Under the pieces are notes generated by a model. The model saw only the letters and a list, made by a program, of their open reading frames with translations, made no database searches and was not told the DNA's origin. The translations under genes were made by a program, and so were the position numbers. A DNA stretch of 13,866 nucleotides from Christensenellaceae bacterium. Lineage in GTDB: Bacteria; Bacillota; Clostridia; Christensenellales; DTU072. The stretch is from the NCBI GenBank assembly GCA_031260775.1, contig JAISKW010000154.1, positions 1 to 13,866 on the forward strand, given 5' to 3'. Below, in pieces: positions 8,501 through 12,943 of the stretch (its first letter is position 1; the number at the start of each line of letters is the position of its first letter).

Positions 8501-9663
8501 AAATTATCGCTTTCGAAGCGGCAATCGGCGATGCTTGCCGAGTAATCGTTTTTAGTGAGCGCGGTATTATATAAGTACGAAACGCCTGTAACGTTCAGCG
8601 TTCCTCCGACAATTTGAGGGGGCAAAATACCCGCGGAAATTCTTGCGTTCGTAATGTCGGGTTTTACAATTTTAACGTCGAAGCGCAGCTCGAAGGTTTC
8701 GCCTCCGTTATACGAATATCTAACCAAAACGGGAACCTTGTCCGACGCCGTCGAAAAATCGCACGTCGTTACCGCTCCAACAAGTTTCGAAAGCTCTACG
8801 ACCTCGCTTTTGCCGTTATCGTACGATAAATGAACGGCGGCGTTATTTAGATTGAGGTCGGTGTCGTAAACAATCCGCGTTTCGCCGGTGAAATATATTA
8901 AATTCGAGGGGTACGTTTCAAATGCCATACCGGTGAGCGTTCTTGATATAACCTTAATAGGCGGCAGAGTTCTTGCTCCTTCGGGGTCGCCGGCTTGTTT
9001 CAAAAGAACCTGCTCGTAACTGCCACCGTAAGGGAAGGTAATCATTACGTCCAAATCGGTACCGGTTTCGCTCTTGAAGCCCGTAACCCAGTTTTCCTCA
9101 ACGGCATAAATAACCGGCTCATCGAAGTCGCGGTACCAAACCTCCAATCTAAGCGATTCATAATCGAACGCCTCGCCCTCGATATAATTGCTCTTGAACG
9201 ACGCGCCCTCGGCAATAAAAGGGAAAACGGGCAACAGAACCTTGCGCTGTTGAACTTCGCCCGCGCCGTCAACATAAGTACTTATCGTTTCCCTCCCGTG
9301 GGTGAGTGACAGCACCGGCTCGGCAACGCGCACCGTCATACCCGTCGTTTTGCCGGCGAAGTAGACCTGCAGTACCTGCGTACCGATATGGTTTTTGTCG
9401 TATGCCGAAACCATTTCGGAAGTGAGCGGCTGCAATACCACCGCGCCGGAATCGTACTCTATGCGAAGGAGCGAGTTATCGAGCGAAAAGCTCTCACCCC
9501 TGACATAGTTAAGCCGGGGATAGCTTTCGAGCGAAATGCTTTTAACAAGAGAGTCGGACGAGCCCTTGCACGCGGCAAGCCCGGCGACGGCAAAAACCGC
9601 CGCAATCAGAACCAATACCGCCCGTTTTAGACCTTTGAAACTGCAAAACCGTTGATTACGCAT
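1..9663 (-). CDS. Giant Ig-like/MBG-repeat surface lipoprotein (C-terminus beyond window)
   Basis: I read this frame codon by codon from the ATG at 9661-9663 to the window edge: 3,221 codons, no stop, so the gene is intact as far as visible and incomplete only at its 3' end. The protein begins with a lipoprotein signal peptide (basic residues 2-14, hydrophobic 15-31, lipobox L29-A30-A31-C32). It continues with Ig-like Big_3-resembling units (about residues 42-1360) and then about fourteen MBG-type units (about 1360 onward). It is rich in Tyr, Thr, Asn, Val and Gly and poor in Cys, as expected of extracellular beta-sandwich arrays. No enzymatic motif is visible. Role by inference: membrane-anchored stalk, adhesin or cell-envelope protein. 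The anchor is N-terminal; whether a C-terminal binding, transmembrane or wall-sorting module exists cannot be seen. It is transcribed divergently from pncB. No Shine-Dalgarno precedes the ATG. This start is preferred because it gives a canonical signal peptide. Confidence 0.93.
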   Translation of the reverse strand, partial: MRNQRFCSFKGLKRAVLVLIAAVFAVAGLAACKGSSDSLVKSISLESYPRLNYVRGESFSLDNSLLRIEYDSGAVVLQPLTSEMVSAYDKNHIGTQVLQVYFAGKTTGMTVRVAEPVLSLTHGRETISTYVDGAGEVQQRKVLLPVFPFIAEGASFKSNYIEGEAFDYESLRLEVWYRDFDEPVIYAVEENWVTGFKSETGTDLDVMITFPYGGSYEQVLLKQAGDPEGARTLPPIKVISRTLTGMAFETYPSNLIYFTGETRIVYDTDLNLNNAAVHLSYDNGKSEVVELSKLVGAVTTCDFSTASDKVPVLVRYSYNGGETFELRFDVKIVKPDITNARISAGILPPQIVGGTLNVTGVSYLYNTALTKNDYSASIADCRFESDNLDENNVWKNYGPTELRVYFNVKDRNGVPTGIYSETPLVLSFNVNDKSVSDIEVGKIVLDGTEETFARITEVYTGVIYNPSEEWTLKVSYNNGEIDYVPVNTTTLTENGGYLSTVLSFGAGDVGRKNYTAAFNGGRYIGSSPFNFDVVKTALNSETTGFIRMDGEVFNTVTSLIATTNSDISVLAEQIAELYCAPITNSGEVLPYIKITLNDIVGFDSSSAGKKTVQIRVLSTGLDEELLDFPLTVIEGVEQIIILSPPSVGTPINPYYVYNPQDPSLSVSTTNVRNERYGKYAFNLAGLMLYVKYSGVDWVTEAFTADTVSADWEITVTDKKSGAEEFPAIKNGASGDIRGLFLYFTHGDGIKVVTINHTANKNLSASFEISVTDKIARTESTDNGPGQLKITLFKRPETGSLAGAQDTDVEITQSLGTYPRGANFDPTKYYFKAIYENGKTKIIEMSGGRHENAVYPSEYEVVENNAAAGITAFSSYLPNSPTYNLVLNLPDTTTALVDITFVQNYFDYSDAIRVIGDLFLTISENTPAENPFRMLRNPDKLVYASTDDIIMTFTQSTAFQALDGAVFVFYYANGSIETLPFGAGYEGSGITVGWVNDVLPPSVTGRATATVTYLSYILYVEFAVTDVKPMGVRWSLETGTEIPVIESLTVGTGILTPAELQNLDALLGRKLEFLYTDGKYGNAVYLTEIFNGHVVESVEEYKRSYEYYLTNYDRYATGTQYPYIAFKADGEETGIRLPIVVKLQPRMVTGIELPDLGLVQISQGQELPVTQIVLRINYSGGTMVQTVLKDENAVISAENTEGYDVTDETLGARTVRVIYKTGDGSEWYAYLQIYVRPKTLQKIELGYFPKDKYIEGEEFSLKREDNSELYASIIAFFDNGKTQMYPFSAATPVRNTALSGYDGTYFLAFPSGTLFIETSFDSSEFTGGNKRQTVTAGLVFTTGSDKYCVKTSYGIIISDRLNAVVTVAYENSGGLNPIGTYKPLSYTYGDFIGINLPQISLNTYSSTYSLGEESRVYNTDDVYSYVFIPRTVANFAQEVETAFSNKAVDYHQSLEDIRAAGEYYVIFKFNGDKYFNSVFTSREDAERSYITVNKKQVILTSDYAERIYGSDSFDQNLVFRIYDSTTRAEITLVLPYGDTLTGGLNAASGTGFADVTPNTALGFRVAEGFYLRGTLVTRRSGAQQDLWTLKSPAGTYTINISGIISNNYQISVQGFTDGNGKTLSTYTVLQRNVTVTPISWQTFIYDGTNPQNILMLNETKAANAVDLNPDNNDRGLLDGDAFNGTLLLDGAMSGDGGDVYLLFMSVDVGVHKILRGTLTNANYHIDFIDTITAEILPRPLYLKADSLSSVYGEEFITPVGSTVQKNNDGTIIPKTITAYGNGFLSYTPVEQVLAPRDLLAYNNAKVKIVVEYYENGEVKDIKDVNQYTDAVMPSIEIIHEIIEDEHTHEITHLYYFKDAENRFLKNYDVHYVGSLYSVTKRALYVEATGELTKVFGADEPETMYDYTVLPKRGTAAEGLVDGDDAEELFFGKSLLRFTGASVGKYKITVNTLNTLANYSVFLVDSNYEQDKTFFEITKKLIYLRYKDASEAGEYDTNGAISKIYDGKLPSVTYDLFLTIGGDAVELADYNRNNITISFANISINARDYIMTLSNSDSNYDVREYPYLVGGQPRTERIYTITRREIHRDDIEIFVDGRLITYTPNIGNPDTGVFSTDLSFEYMTDDNGATRLQNVTARVKNSSLVDYLDNSGNFVIGDDGIRKDSIILSMAGNTTVGAAGTYKTNVSGYTFGIAGPNSLNYVLTDGVKADITIVIYPKQLYIEVLGGVSTLVEESTYYVVSSEYTGAPHVLTVSNSAAAGTGRYIVRDYFGNILSTAVAVDNGVLANISLDIAGGEAINVLSTGYYSIANAFALSSNFVLNWGLKGNPREYKYSIIKYVAQIVMYPATLTRTYTNNVLINEFDITEESYYILQDNPTNLNRSNILFEFNNVDKTDTREVGVYDITVKSTDNNHTAIFAYGEHYVFTITERDVSLYIGDQLSKKYDGTSKAILSATGGGNMSLPLIRNFYNVTGQTPEYEQTGNYITGEFADFIAQLRAAMNTAYLQSTDTSKGVEIRIANWEAVKELYNSQKGLKYLQRTRANVLVAIGNMETALTAQVEGSIRANNTFLMNYFKDETTYIAFVFTGANVQYIDANGNAGAVKSGEYSVTLYDNDPNARFTLSGTLTNTLTLRITKLNIEFEVPSGLTSVYGVKRGLGSLDKNYISFDDAAVLIYREGLLLTGTELNTLKATLLAEYKATLPPAEQDNDVYLSEIIRLYLGYNETRRNTYGANYGDLNAYVYYDAGTYTLNANVLTGFDNYTLSVINTGTVPTAARYVITKAALEVTVAQLFEGDTEANTFRYGTGTAQLSSGYIANKQVITTGVSLLNGNSLYTIVAGSAVTGTTVTAEELDNSYMTYEIRMGTGANIFGVTAGNYPLPGVYNLILKNITHPNYDIVSSGGTFTISKALVALSSPNRIEKYYGDNLVTLMQNLANYSISGYIYDVVGTNYAIKDAGFSVEITPSQYEAYAGHFAQLLNTVDTEGTATGYSTYSDLKTAIEQNVQDGKFDNITNFTRTSADVTSGYCSADPTNMQYYYVMRLNIEVNSDYYELSAQPEYVRVYIIQRPITVTVQQEISAGVYNQGSVTVEYNKPWEEFGVSTALKYSNTVGNDRDDDGNYFVGDGIKIEAALIALLNTKLPVNNKNVISGASLGAGTYEYPVNYYPAGDTAEAGTTGLHYNVVLANYELVYETAGYHVIPAKYFVTIGRDLLVIADNKDENNV
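5584..9540 (-). repeat. Array of about ten Ig-like (Big_3-resembling) domains, residues ~42-1360
   Basis: Divergent units of roughly 90-130 residues recur. The clearest hallmarks are a strand with Y-x-x-G-E-x-F (Y53-F59, Y160-F166, Y252-F258 plus 1,000 for the last: Y1252-F1258) and a later strand ending in aromatic-x-[N/D]-G (Y70-G73, Y281-G284, Y476-G479, Y834-G837, Y970-G973, Y1074-G1077, F1276-G1279). Many units close with a strand such as V-R-V or I-Y-V-R-P before the next begins. This matches what I know of bacterial Ig-like group 3 folds: a glycine-rich turn, then a beta-strand with alternating hydrophobics. Unit boundaries between residues 340 and 800 are blurred and I could not separate each one. 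These domains act extracellularly as spacers or carbohydrate/protein-binding modules; the ligand is unknown. Confidence 0.7.
9568..9663 (-). other. Type II (lipoprotein) signal peptide of the giant protein
   Basis: Residues 1-32 read as a basic n-region (R2, R5, K10, K13, R14), a hydrophobic stretch (A15 to G28, rich in Val, Leu, Ala) and the lipobox L29-A30-A31-C32. The residues after the cysteine (K-G-S-S-D-S) are a polar linker, as is usual after lipidation. The family rule predicts diacylglyceryl transfer to Cys32 followed by cleavage by signal peptidase II. The +2 residue is Lys, not Asp, so the Gram-negative inner-membrane retention rule would not apply. This tethers the whole array to a membrane at its N-terminus. 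Confidence 0.88.
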
Positions 9664-9679
9664 ATAAATATAATCTACT

Positions 9680-9691
9680 TGTGCGCGCACA
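9680..9691. promoter_or_regulatory. Perfect 12-bp palindrome TGTGCGCGCACA in the lipoprotein leader
   Basis: The sequence equals its own reverse complement over all 12 bases. It lies between the predicted -10 box and the start codon of the giant gene, roughly +11 to +22 of the transcript. The GC-rich block stands out in otherwise AT-rich DNA. It could be a dimeric regulator's operator; as RNA it would form only a 4-bp stem. No regulator is encoded in the window. Confidence 0.4.
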
Positions 9692-9708
9692 CGCAGATAT
9701 ACTTAATT

Positions 9709-9737
9709 ATTTTATATTATAAGCGCGGGCGGTTCAA
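9709..9737 (-). promoter_or_regulatory. Candidate sigma-70 promoter of the giant lipoprotein gene
   Basis: On the minus strand, TTGAAC (9732-9737) is followed after 17 bases by TAAAAT (9709-9714), near-consensus -35 and -10 hexamers. A TATAAT also lies within the spacer (9716-9721) but has no -35 at a suitable distance. Transcription would start near 9702, giving a leader of about 40 nt that contains a 12-bp palindrome and no Shine-Dalgarno sequence. Confidence 0.5.
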
Positions 9738-9771
9738 TGCTTGTGTGCAAAACCGAATTTGGGCAGTTTTT

Positions 9772-9880
9772 TGTCATTGCCTCAGCTGCGGACGAGCAGC
9801 GCATTGTTCGTCACCCTGCGTGCAATCGCGGGGGACAATCCTTGAAAAGCATAGATTCCGCGACTTCGCTCAGAATGACA
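9772..9880. repeat. 109-bp intergenic element with 7-bp terminal inverted repeats
   Basis: TGTCATT at 9772-9778 is matched by AATGACA at 9874-9880. Inside are two hairpins: GCTGC/GCAGC (9785-9789 with 9796-9800) and a stronger one pairing CCCTGCG (9814-9820) with CGCGGGG (9827-9833; one G-U pair), extended by ATTGT/ACAAT (9803-9807 with 9835-9839). The right end (about 9854-9880, containing GACTTCGCTCAGAATGACA) resembles from memory a palindromic repeat type scattered through intergenic DNA of many bacteria. No coding sequence is seen. It is probably a REP/MITE-like non-coding element between the divergent promoters. The rest of the 9664-9939 intergenic stretch holds only the promoter elements listed separately. 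Confidence 0.55.
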
Positions 9881-9925
9881 GCGCAATTATCCGCCTCCCG
9901 ATAATTAGATGTTCGCTGAAAATGC

Positions 9926-9933
9926 GATAAAAT
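9926..9933 (+). promoter_or_regulatory. Candidate -10 region of pncB, immediately upstream of the ATG
   Basis: TAAAAT (9928-9933), or GATAAA (9926-9931) preceded by an extended -10 TG at 9923-9924, ends only 6-8 bases before the pncB ATG. No good -35 is seen 16-18 bases upstream. If used, the transcript would start at or within a few bases of the start codon. Confidence 0.35.
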
Positions 9934-9939
9934 ATCAGT

Positions 9940-11355
9940 ATGCGGAACTTAACGCTTTTAACCGACTTATACGAACTATCGATGTGGAACGGATACCACA
10001 TTCTCGGCAAGGACAAGTTCAACGCCGTTTTCGATTTGTTTTACCGTCCTCAACCGGGCTTGGAACTCGCCGTTGCGGCGGGGCTTGAGCAGGCTTGCGA
10101 ATATATCAACAATTTGCACTTCGGCGAAGAAGAAATAAACTACCTCAAAAGCCTTAACGTCTTCGACGACGGCTTTCTTGCATCCCTCAAGGACTTCAAA
10201 TTCAGCGGCGACATTTACGCCGTGCGCGAGGGCGAAATTGTGTTCCCCTACGAGCCGCTCTTAACGGTCGTTGCCCCCCTCGGCGAGGCGCAATTCGTTG
10301 AAACAGCCCTCTTAACAATCATCAATCATCAGACTCTTATTGCAACAAAAGCGATGCGCATTACGCAAGAGTCACACGGCGGCGTTGCGGAGTTCGGCTT
10401 GCGCCGCGCTCAGGGCCCCGATGCCGGCATTTACGGCGCACGGGCGGCGGTTATCGGCGGTTGCGTTTCAACCTCCAACGTCCTCGCCGCGAAAAGTTTT
10501 AACCTTAAACCTACCGGCACTATGGCGCATTCGTGGATTATGAGCTTCGAAACCGAGCTTGAAGCCTTCCGAAAATACGCCGATATTTATCCTGCAAACA
10601 CCCTGCTTTTAGTTGATACCTACGACACTCTTAAAAGCGGCATACCTAACGCAATCACGGTTTTTAAGGAACTGCGCGCAAAAGGCTACACCCCCGTCGG
10701 CATCCGTTTAGACAGCGGCGACCTCGCATATCTTTCGAAAAAAGCGCGCGATATGCTCGATAAAGCCGGCTTCGAAAACGCAAAAATCTTCGGCGGCGGC
10801 GACATTGACGAGGAAATTTTAATGAGTCTCCACGCGCAAGACGCGAAAATCGACGTGTGGGGCATCGGTACAAAACTTATAACTTCCTTTAGTATCCCCT
10901 CCTTAGGCGGTGTTTACAAAATGGCGGGTATATATGACGAAAACGGGTTGTTGACTCCCAAAATTAAGCTTAGCGATACCCAAATTAAGATTACTAATCC
11001 CGGATTAAAGAAAACTTATAGGATTTACGACAAGGACGGTTTCGCTTATGCCGACGTAATTGCGCTTGAAAACGAGAAGTTCAATACCGAAAAACCGCTG
11101 ACCTTAACCCACCCGACCGAGCGGTGGAAAACGGCGACAATCGCCGGCTACACAATGCGCTCCTTGCAAGTGCAGGTTTTCAAAAACGGCGTGCAGGTTT
11201 ACCGTAACCCGTCGGTGCAGGAAATTTCCGCCTACCATAAAGCGCGCAAGGGGGAGTTTCAAGACGAGTATAAGCGGCTCATCAATCCGCACGAATACAA
11301 GGTGGATTTATCCGACAAGCTCTACGCATTGAAGCAAAAATTAATCACTCGGTAA
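9940..11355 (+). CDS. pncB: Nicotinate phosphoribosyltransferase
   Basis: It converts nicotinate and PRPP, with ATP hydrolysis, to nicotinate mononucleotide: the first step of Preiss-Handler NAD salvage, in the cytoplasm. The 471-residue product matches the family's length. Visible hallmarks are the N-terminal L-T-D-L-Y-E-L-S-M (6-14), F-G-L-R-R-A-Q-G-P (152-160), the G-T-M-A-H-S-W segment (193-199; H197 likely lies in the active site), V-D-T-Y-D-T (225-230), G-I-R-L-D-S-G-D-L (254-262, PRPP/phosphate region), G-G-G-D-I-D-E (285-291) and W-G-I-G-T-K-L (307-313) followed by L-G-G-V-Y-K (322-327). The ATG is chosen because the conserved N-terminus begins at residue 3. There is no Shine-Dalgarno and a -10-like box abuts the start. 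It is divergent from the giant lipoprotein gene and 36 bp upstream of pxpA. Confidence 0.96.
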   Translation: MRNLTLLTDLYELSMWNGYHILGKDKFNAVFDLFYRPQPGLELAVAAGLEQACEYINNLHFGEEEINYLKSLNVFDDGFLASLKDFKFSGDIYAVREGEIVFPYEPLLTVVAPLGEAQFVETALLTIINHQTLIATKAMRITQESHGGVAEFGLRRAQGPDAGIYGARAAVIGGCVSTSNVLAAKSFNLKPTGTMAHSWIMSFETELEAFRKYADIYPANTLLLVDTYDTLKSGIPNAITVFKELRAKGYTPVGIRLDSGDLAYLSKKARDMLDKAGFENAKIFGGGDIDEEILMSLHAQDAKIDVWGIGTKLITSFSIPSLGGVYKMAGIYDENGLLTPKIKLSDTQIKITNPGLKKTYRIYDKDGFAYADVIALENEKFNTEKPLTLTHPTERWKTATIAGYTMRSLQVQVFKNGVQVYRNPSVQEISAYHKARKGEFQDEYKRLINPHEYKVDLSDKLYALKQKLITR

Positions 11356-11383
11356 TTAACATTTTCGTATGCGGTATTATAAT
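11356..11383 (+). promoter_or_regulatory. Candidate promoter of pxpA in the 36-bp pncB-pxpA gap
   Basis: TTAACA (11356-11361; one mismatch to the -35 consensus) is followed after 16 bases by a perfect TATAAT (11378-11383), which ends 8 bases before the pxpA ATG. It starts directly after the pncB stop codon. The expected start site is near 11389-11391, so the leader would be 1-3 nt. TATTAT at 11375-11380 is an alternative -10. This could let pxpA and the downstream genes be transcribed independently of pncB. Confidence 0.5.
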
Positions 11384-11391
11384 AATTAAAG

Positions 11392-12147
11392 ATGAAAATT
11401 GACTTAAATTGCGACCTCGGCGAAAGCTTCGGCGCATACACAATCGGCAGCGATACGGAGGTTATAAAGAACATAACCTCGGCAAATGTGGCGTGCGGTT
11501 TCCACGCCGGTGACCCTCTTGTTATGGCAAAAACCGTGGCAACTTGCAAGGCTTTGAACGTCGCCGTCGGAGCGCACCCGGGGCACCCCGATTTAGTCGG
11601 TTTCGGACGGCGCGTTTTGGACGTTTCGCCCGACGAAGCAAAAGCCTCCGTTATGTATCAGGTCGGCGCGCTGAACGCGTTCTGCGTTGCCAACGGTATT
11701 AAAATGCAACACGTTAAGCCGCACGGCGCGCTGTACAATCAAGCGGGCAAGGACTATGCGCTTGCTAAAGCGATATGCGAGGGAGTGAAAGCCGTTGACG
11801 ACAGTCTTATTTTGTTAGGACTTGCCGGCAGTGCGATGCTCACCGCCGCAAAGGACTTAGGACTTCAATTCCGCAGCGAGGTTTTCGCCGACAGAGGATA
11901 TGAAGACGACGGCTCGCTCGTTAAGAGAGGCAAACCGGGAGCTATGATTACCGACGAAGCCGAGGCGATTGCGCGCGTAATCCGTATGGTAAAAGAGGGT
12001 GTCGTTAAAACCGTGACGGGCAAGGATATCGAAATCCATGCCGATTCGGTATGCGTTCACGGCGACGGCGCGAAGGCGCTTGCGTTCGTTGCAAGCTTAA
12101 AAGCGGAGTTTATTAAAAACGGTATTGTTCTTGCATCAATGAAGTAA
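11392..12147 (+). CDS. pxpA: 5-oxoprolinase subunit A (LamB/YcsF family)
   Basis: PxpA is one part of the ATP-dependent prokaryotic 5-oxoprolinase (PxpABC), which opens 5-oxoproline (pyroglutamate) to glutamate in the cytoplasm. The 251-residue length is typical. Conserved blocks: D-L-N-C-D-L-G-E (4-11), A-N-V-A-C-G-F-H-A-G-D-P (31-42), G-A-H-P-G-H-P-D-L-V-G-F-G-R-R (60-74), H-V-K-P-H-G-A-L-Y-N (107-116), E-V-F-A-D-R-G-Y (163-170) and C-V-H-G-D (221-225). The partner subunits PxpB and PxpC, usually adjacent, are absent here; they would have to be encoded elsewhere for the known activity. There is no Shine-Dalgarno (the upstream bases are AT-rich), and a promoter-like sequence sits immediately before the ATG. 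The next gene starts 1 bp after its stop. Confidence 0.94.
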   Translation: MKIDLNCDLGESFGAYTIGSDTEVIKNITSANVACGFHAGDPLVMAKTVATCKALNVAVGAHPGHPDLVGFGRRVLDVSPDEAKASVMYQVGALNAFCVANGIKMQHVKPHGALYNQAGKDYALAKAICEGVKAVDDSLILLGLAGSAMLTAAKDLGLQFRSEVFADRGYEDDGSLVKRGKPGAMITDEAEAIARVIRMVKEGVVKTVTGKDIEIHADSVCVHGDGAKALAFVASLKAEFIKNGIVLASMK

Positions 12148-12148
12148 A

Positions 12149-12943
12149 GTGAAAGTAACGGTTTTAGCAAGCGGAAGTAAAGGCAATTCTATGCTGATAG
12201 AAGGCGAAGGGCATTCGTTTTTGATAGATGCAGGTTTGTCTTACAGAGAACTGAATACGCGGCTGAAAAGTGTCGGGAGCGGTATGGAGAAAATTTCGTT
12301 CGTTCTGTTTTCTCACTCGCACTGCGACCACACACGGGCGGCGATGCAGCTTGTGCGCAACAAAATTCCGTTTTGCGCTTGTGACGAAACAATGGACGAA
12401 ATCCGCCTAAAACTTGAGGAAGAGCAAAAGGGCTATGTAGATTTAGAGAATGCTCACATCTTCCCTCTGTGCGGCAGTTTCCCGTTAGGAGAGTTCAAAA
12501 TTTATCCGATTCAGTTGTCGCACGACGTACATAATGTTGGGTTCAGAATCGAAAGCCCGAAGGATACAATTGTTGCCGGCACGGATACCGGGTACCTCCC
12601 CGACGAGTTTATCGCGGCAACGTACGGCGCGAGCAAGGTCATAATAGAATCGAACTACGACCCCGAAATGCTCAGAAAAAACCCGAATTACCCTAACGAT
12701 TTGAAGGCAAGAATCCGCTCAAAGCACGGACATCTTGAAAATATCGATTGCGCAAAGGGCATCGAAGCAATTTTGAAAGACGGCAAGAAAACCTTCGTTT
12801 TGGCGCACCTATCCGAGCAGAACAATACCCCGGAACTCGCTTTTAATACAAACGAAATGTACTTGAGAGAGCAAGGAATCCGCACCGGATTCGATTACAA
12901 AATGTTCGTAAGCGCGCAGCATATCGTAACGAGAATTGAATAA
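12149..12943 (+). CDS. YycJ/WalJ-like metallo-beta-lactamase-fold hydrolase
   Basis: This 264-residue protein has the MBL fold. An N-terminal V-L-A-S-G-S-K-G-N-S (5-14) and I-D-A-G-L-S (26-31) match the YycJ/WalJ type. Metal ligands are visible: H56-x-H58-x-D60-H61 (motif 2), H125 with D126 and H128, D146 in G-T-D-T-G-Y, and H220 in A-H-L-S-E-Q-N-N. G-H-L-E-N (194-198) fits the subfamily. Relatives are two-metal hydrolases, some with reported nuclease activity; the substrate here is not established. In other bacteria yycJ ends the walRK operon, but no walRK gene is in this window. The start codon is GTG, chosen because the conserved strand begins immediately; only 1 bp separates it from the pxpA stop, so translational coupling is likely. 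Its end overlaps truB by 8 bp. Confidence 0.88.
   Translation: MKVTVLASGSKGNSMLIEGEGHSFLIDAGLSYRELNTRLKSVGSGMEKISFVLFSHSHCDHTRAAMQLVRNKIPFCACDETMDEIRLKLEEEQKGYVDLENAHIFPLCGSFPLGEFKIYPIQLSHDVHNVGFRIESPKDTIVAGTDTGYLPDEFIAATYGASKVIIESNYDPEMLRKNPNYPNDLKARIRSKHGHLENIDCAKGIEAILKDGKKTFVLAHLSEQNNTPELAFNTNEMYLREQGIRTGFDYKMFVSAQHIVTRIE

Noticed and set aside
472..8829. Numerous plus-strand open frames of 60-127 codons opposite the giant gene
   Set aside because: They are antisense shadows of one continuous 3,221-codon frame, have no recognisable motifs, overlap each other in different frames and lack ribosome-binding sites.
5271..9275. Short minus-strand open frames (5271-5501, 6930-7118, 9045-9275)
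   Set aside because: They lie out of frame inside the giant gene, are arginine/serine-rich as expected of a shifted frame, and match no family.
1..9663. Whether the giant gene is really several genes or a frameshifted pseudogene
   Set aside because: I checked every codon in frame from 9663 to 1 and found no stop, and domain hallmarks continue in the same frame throughout.
9772..9880. Intergenic hairpin as a riboswitch or small RNA gene
   Set aside because: I recognise no known riboswitch core, there is no T-run terminator on either strand after the hairpins, and the matched ends fit a dispersed repeat better.
9652..9930. Plus-strand 92-codon open frame in the divergent intergenic region
   Set aside because: It crosses the giant gene's start, its promoter and the 109-bp inverted-repeat element, has no protein-like composition and no ribosome-binding site.
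11341..11391. Possible terminator after pncB (TTAAT/ATTAA inverted repeat followed by CATTTT)
   Set aside because: The stem is short, all A-T, and not followed by a real T-run; the sequence reads better as the pxpA -35/-10 region.
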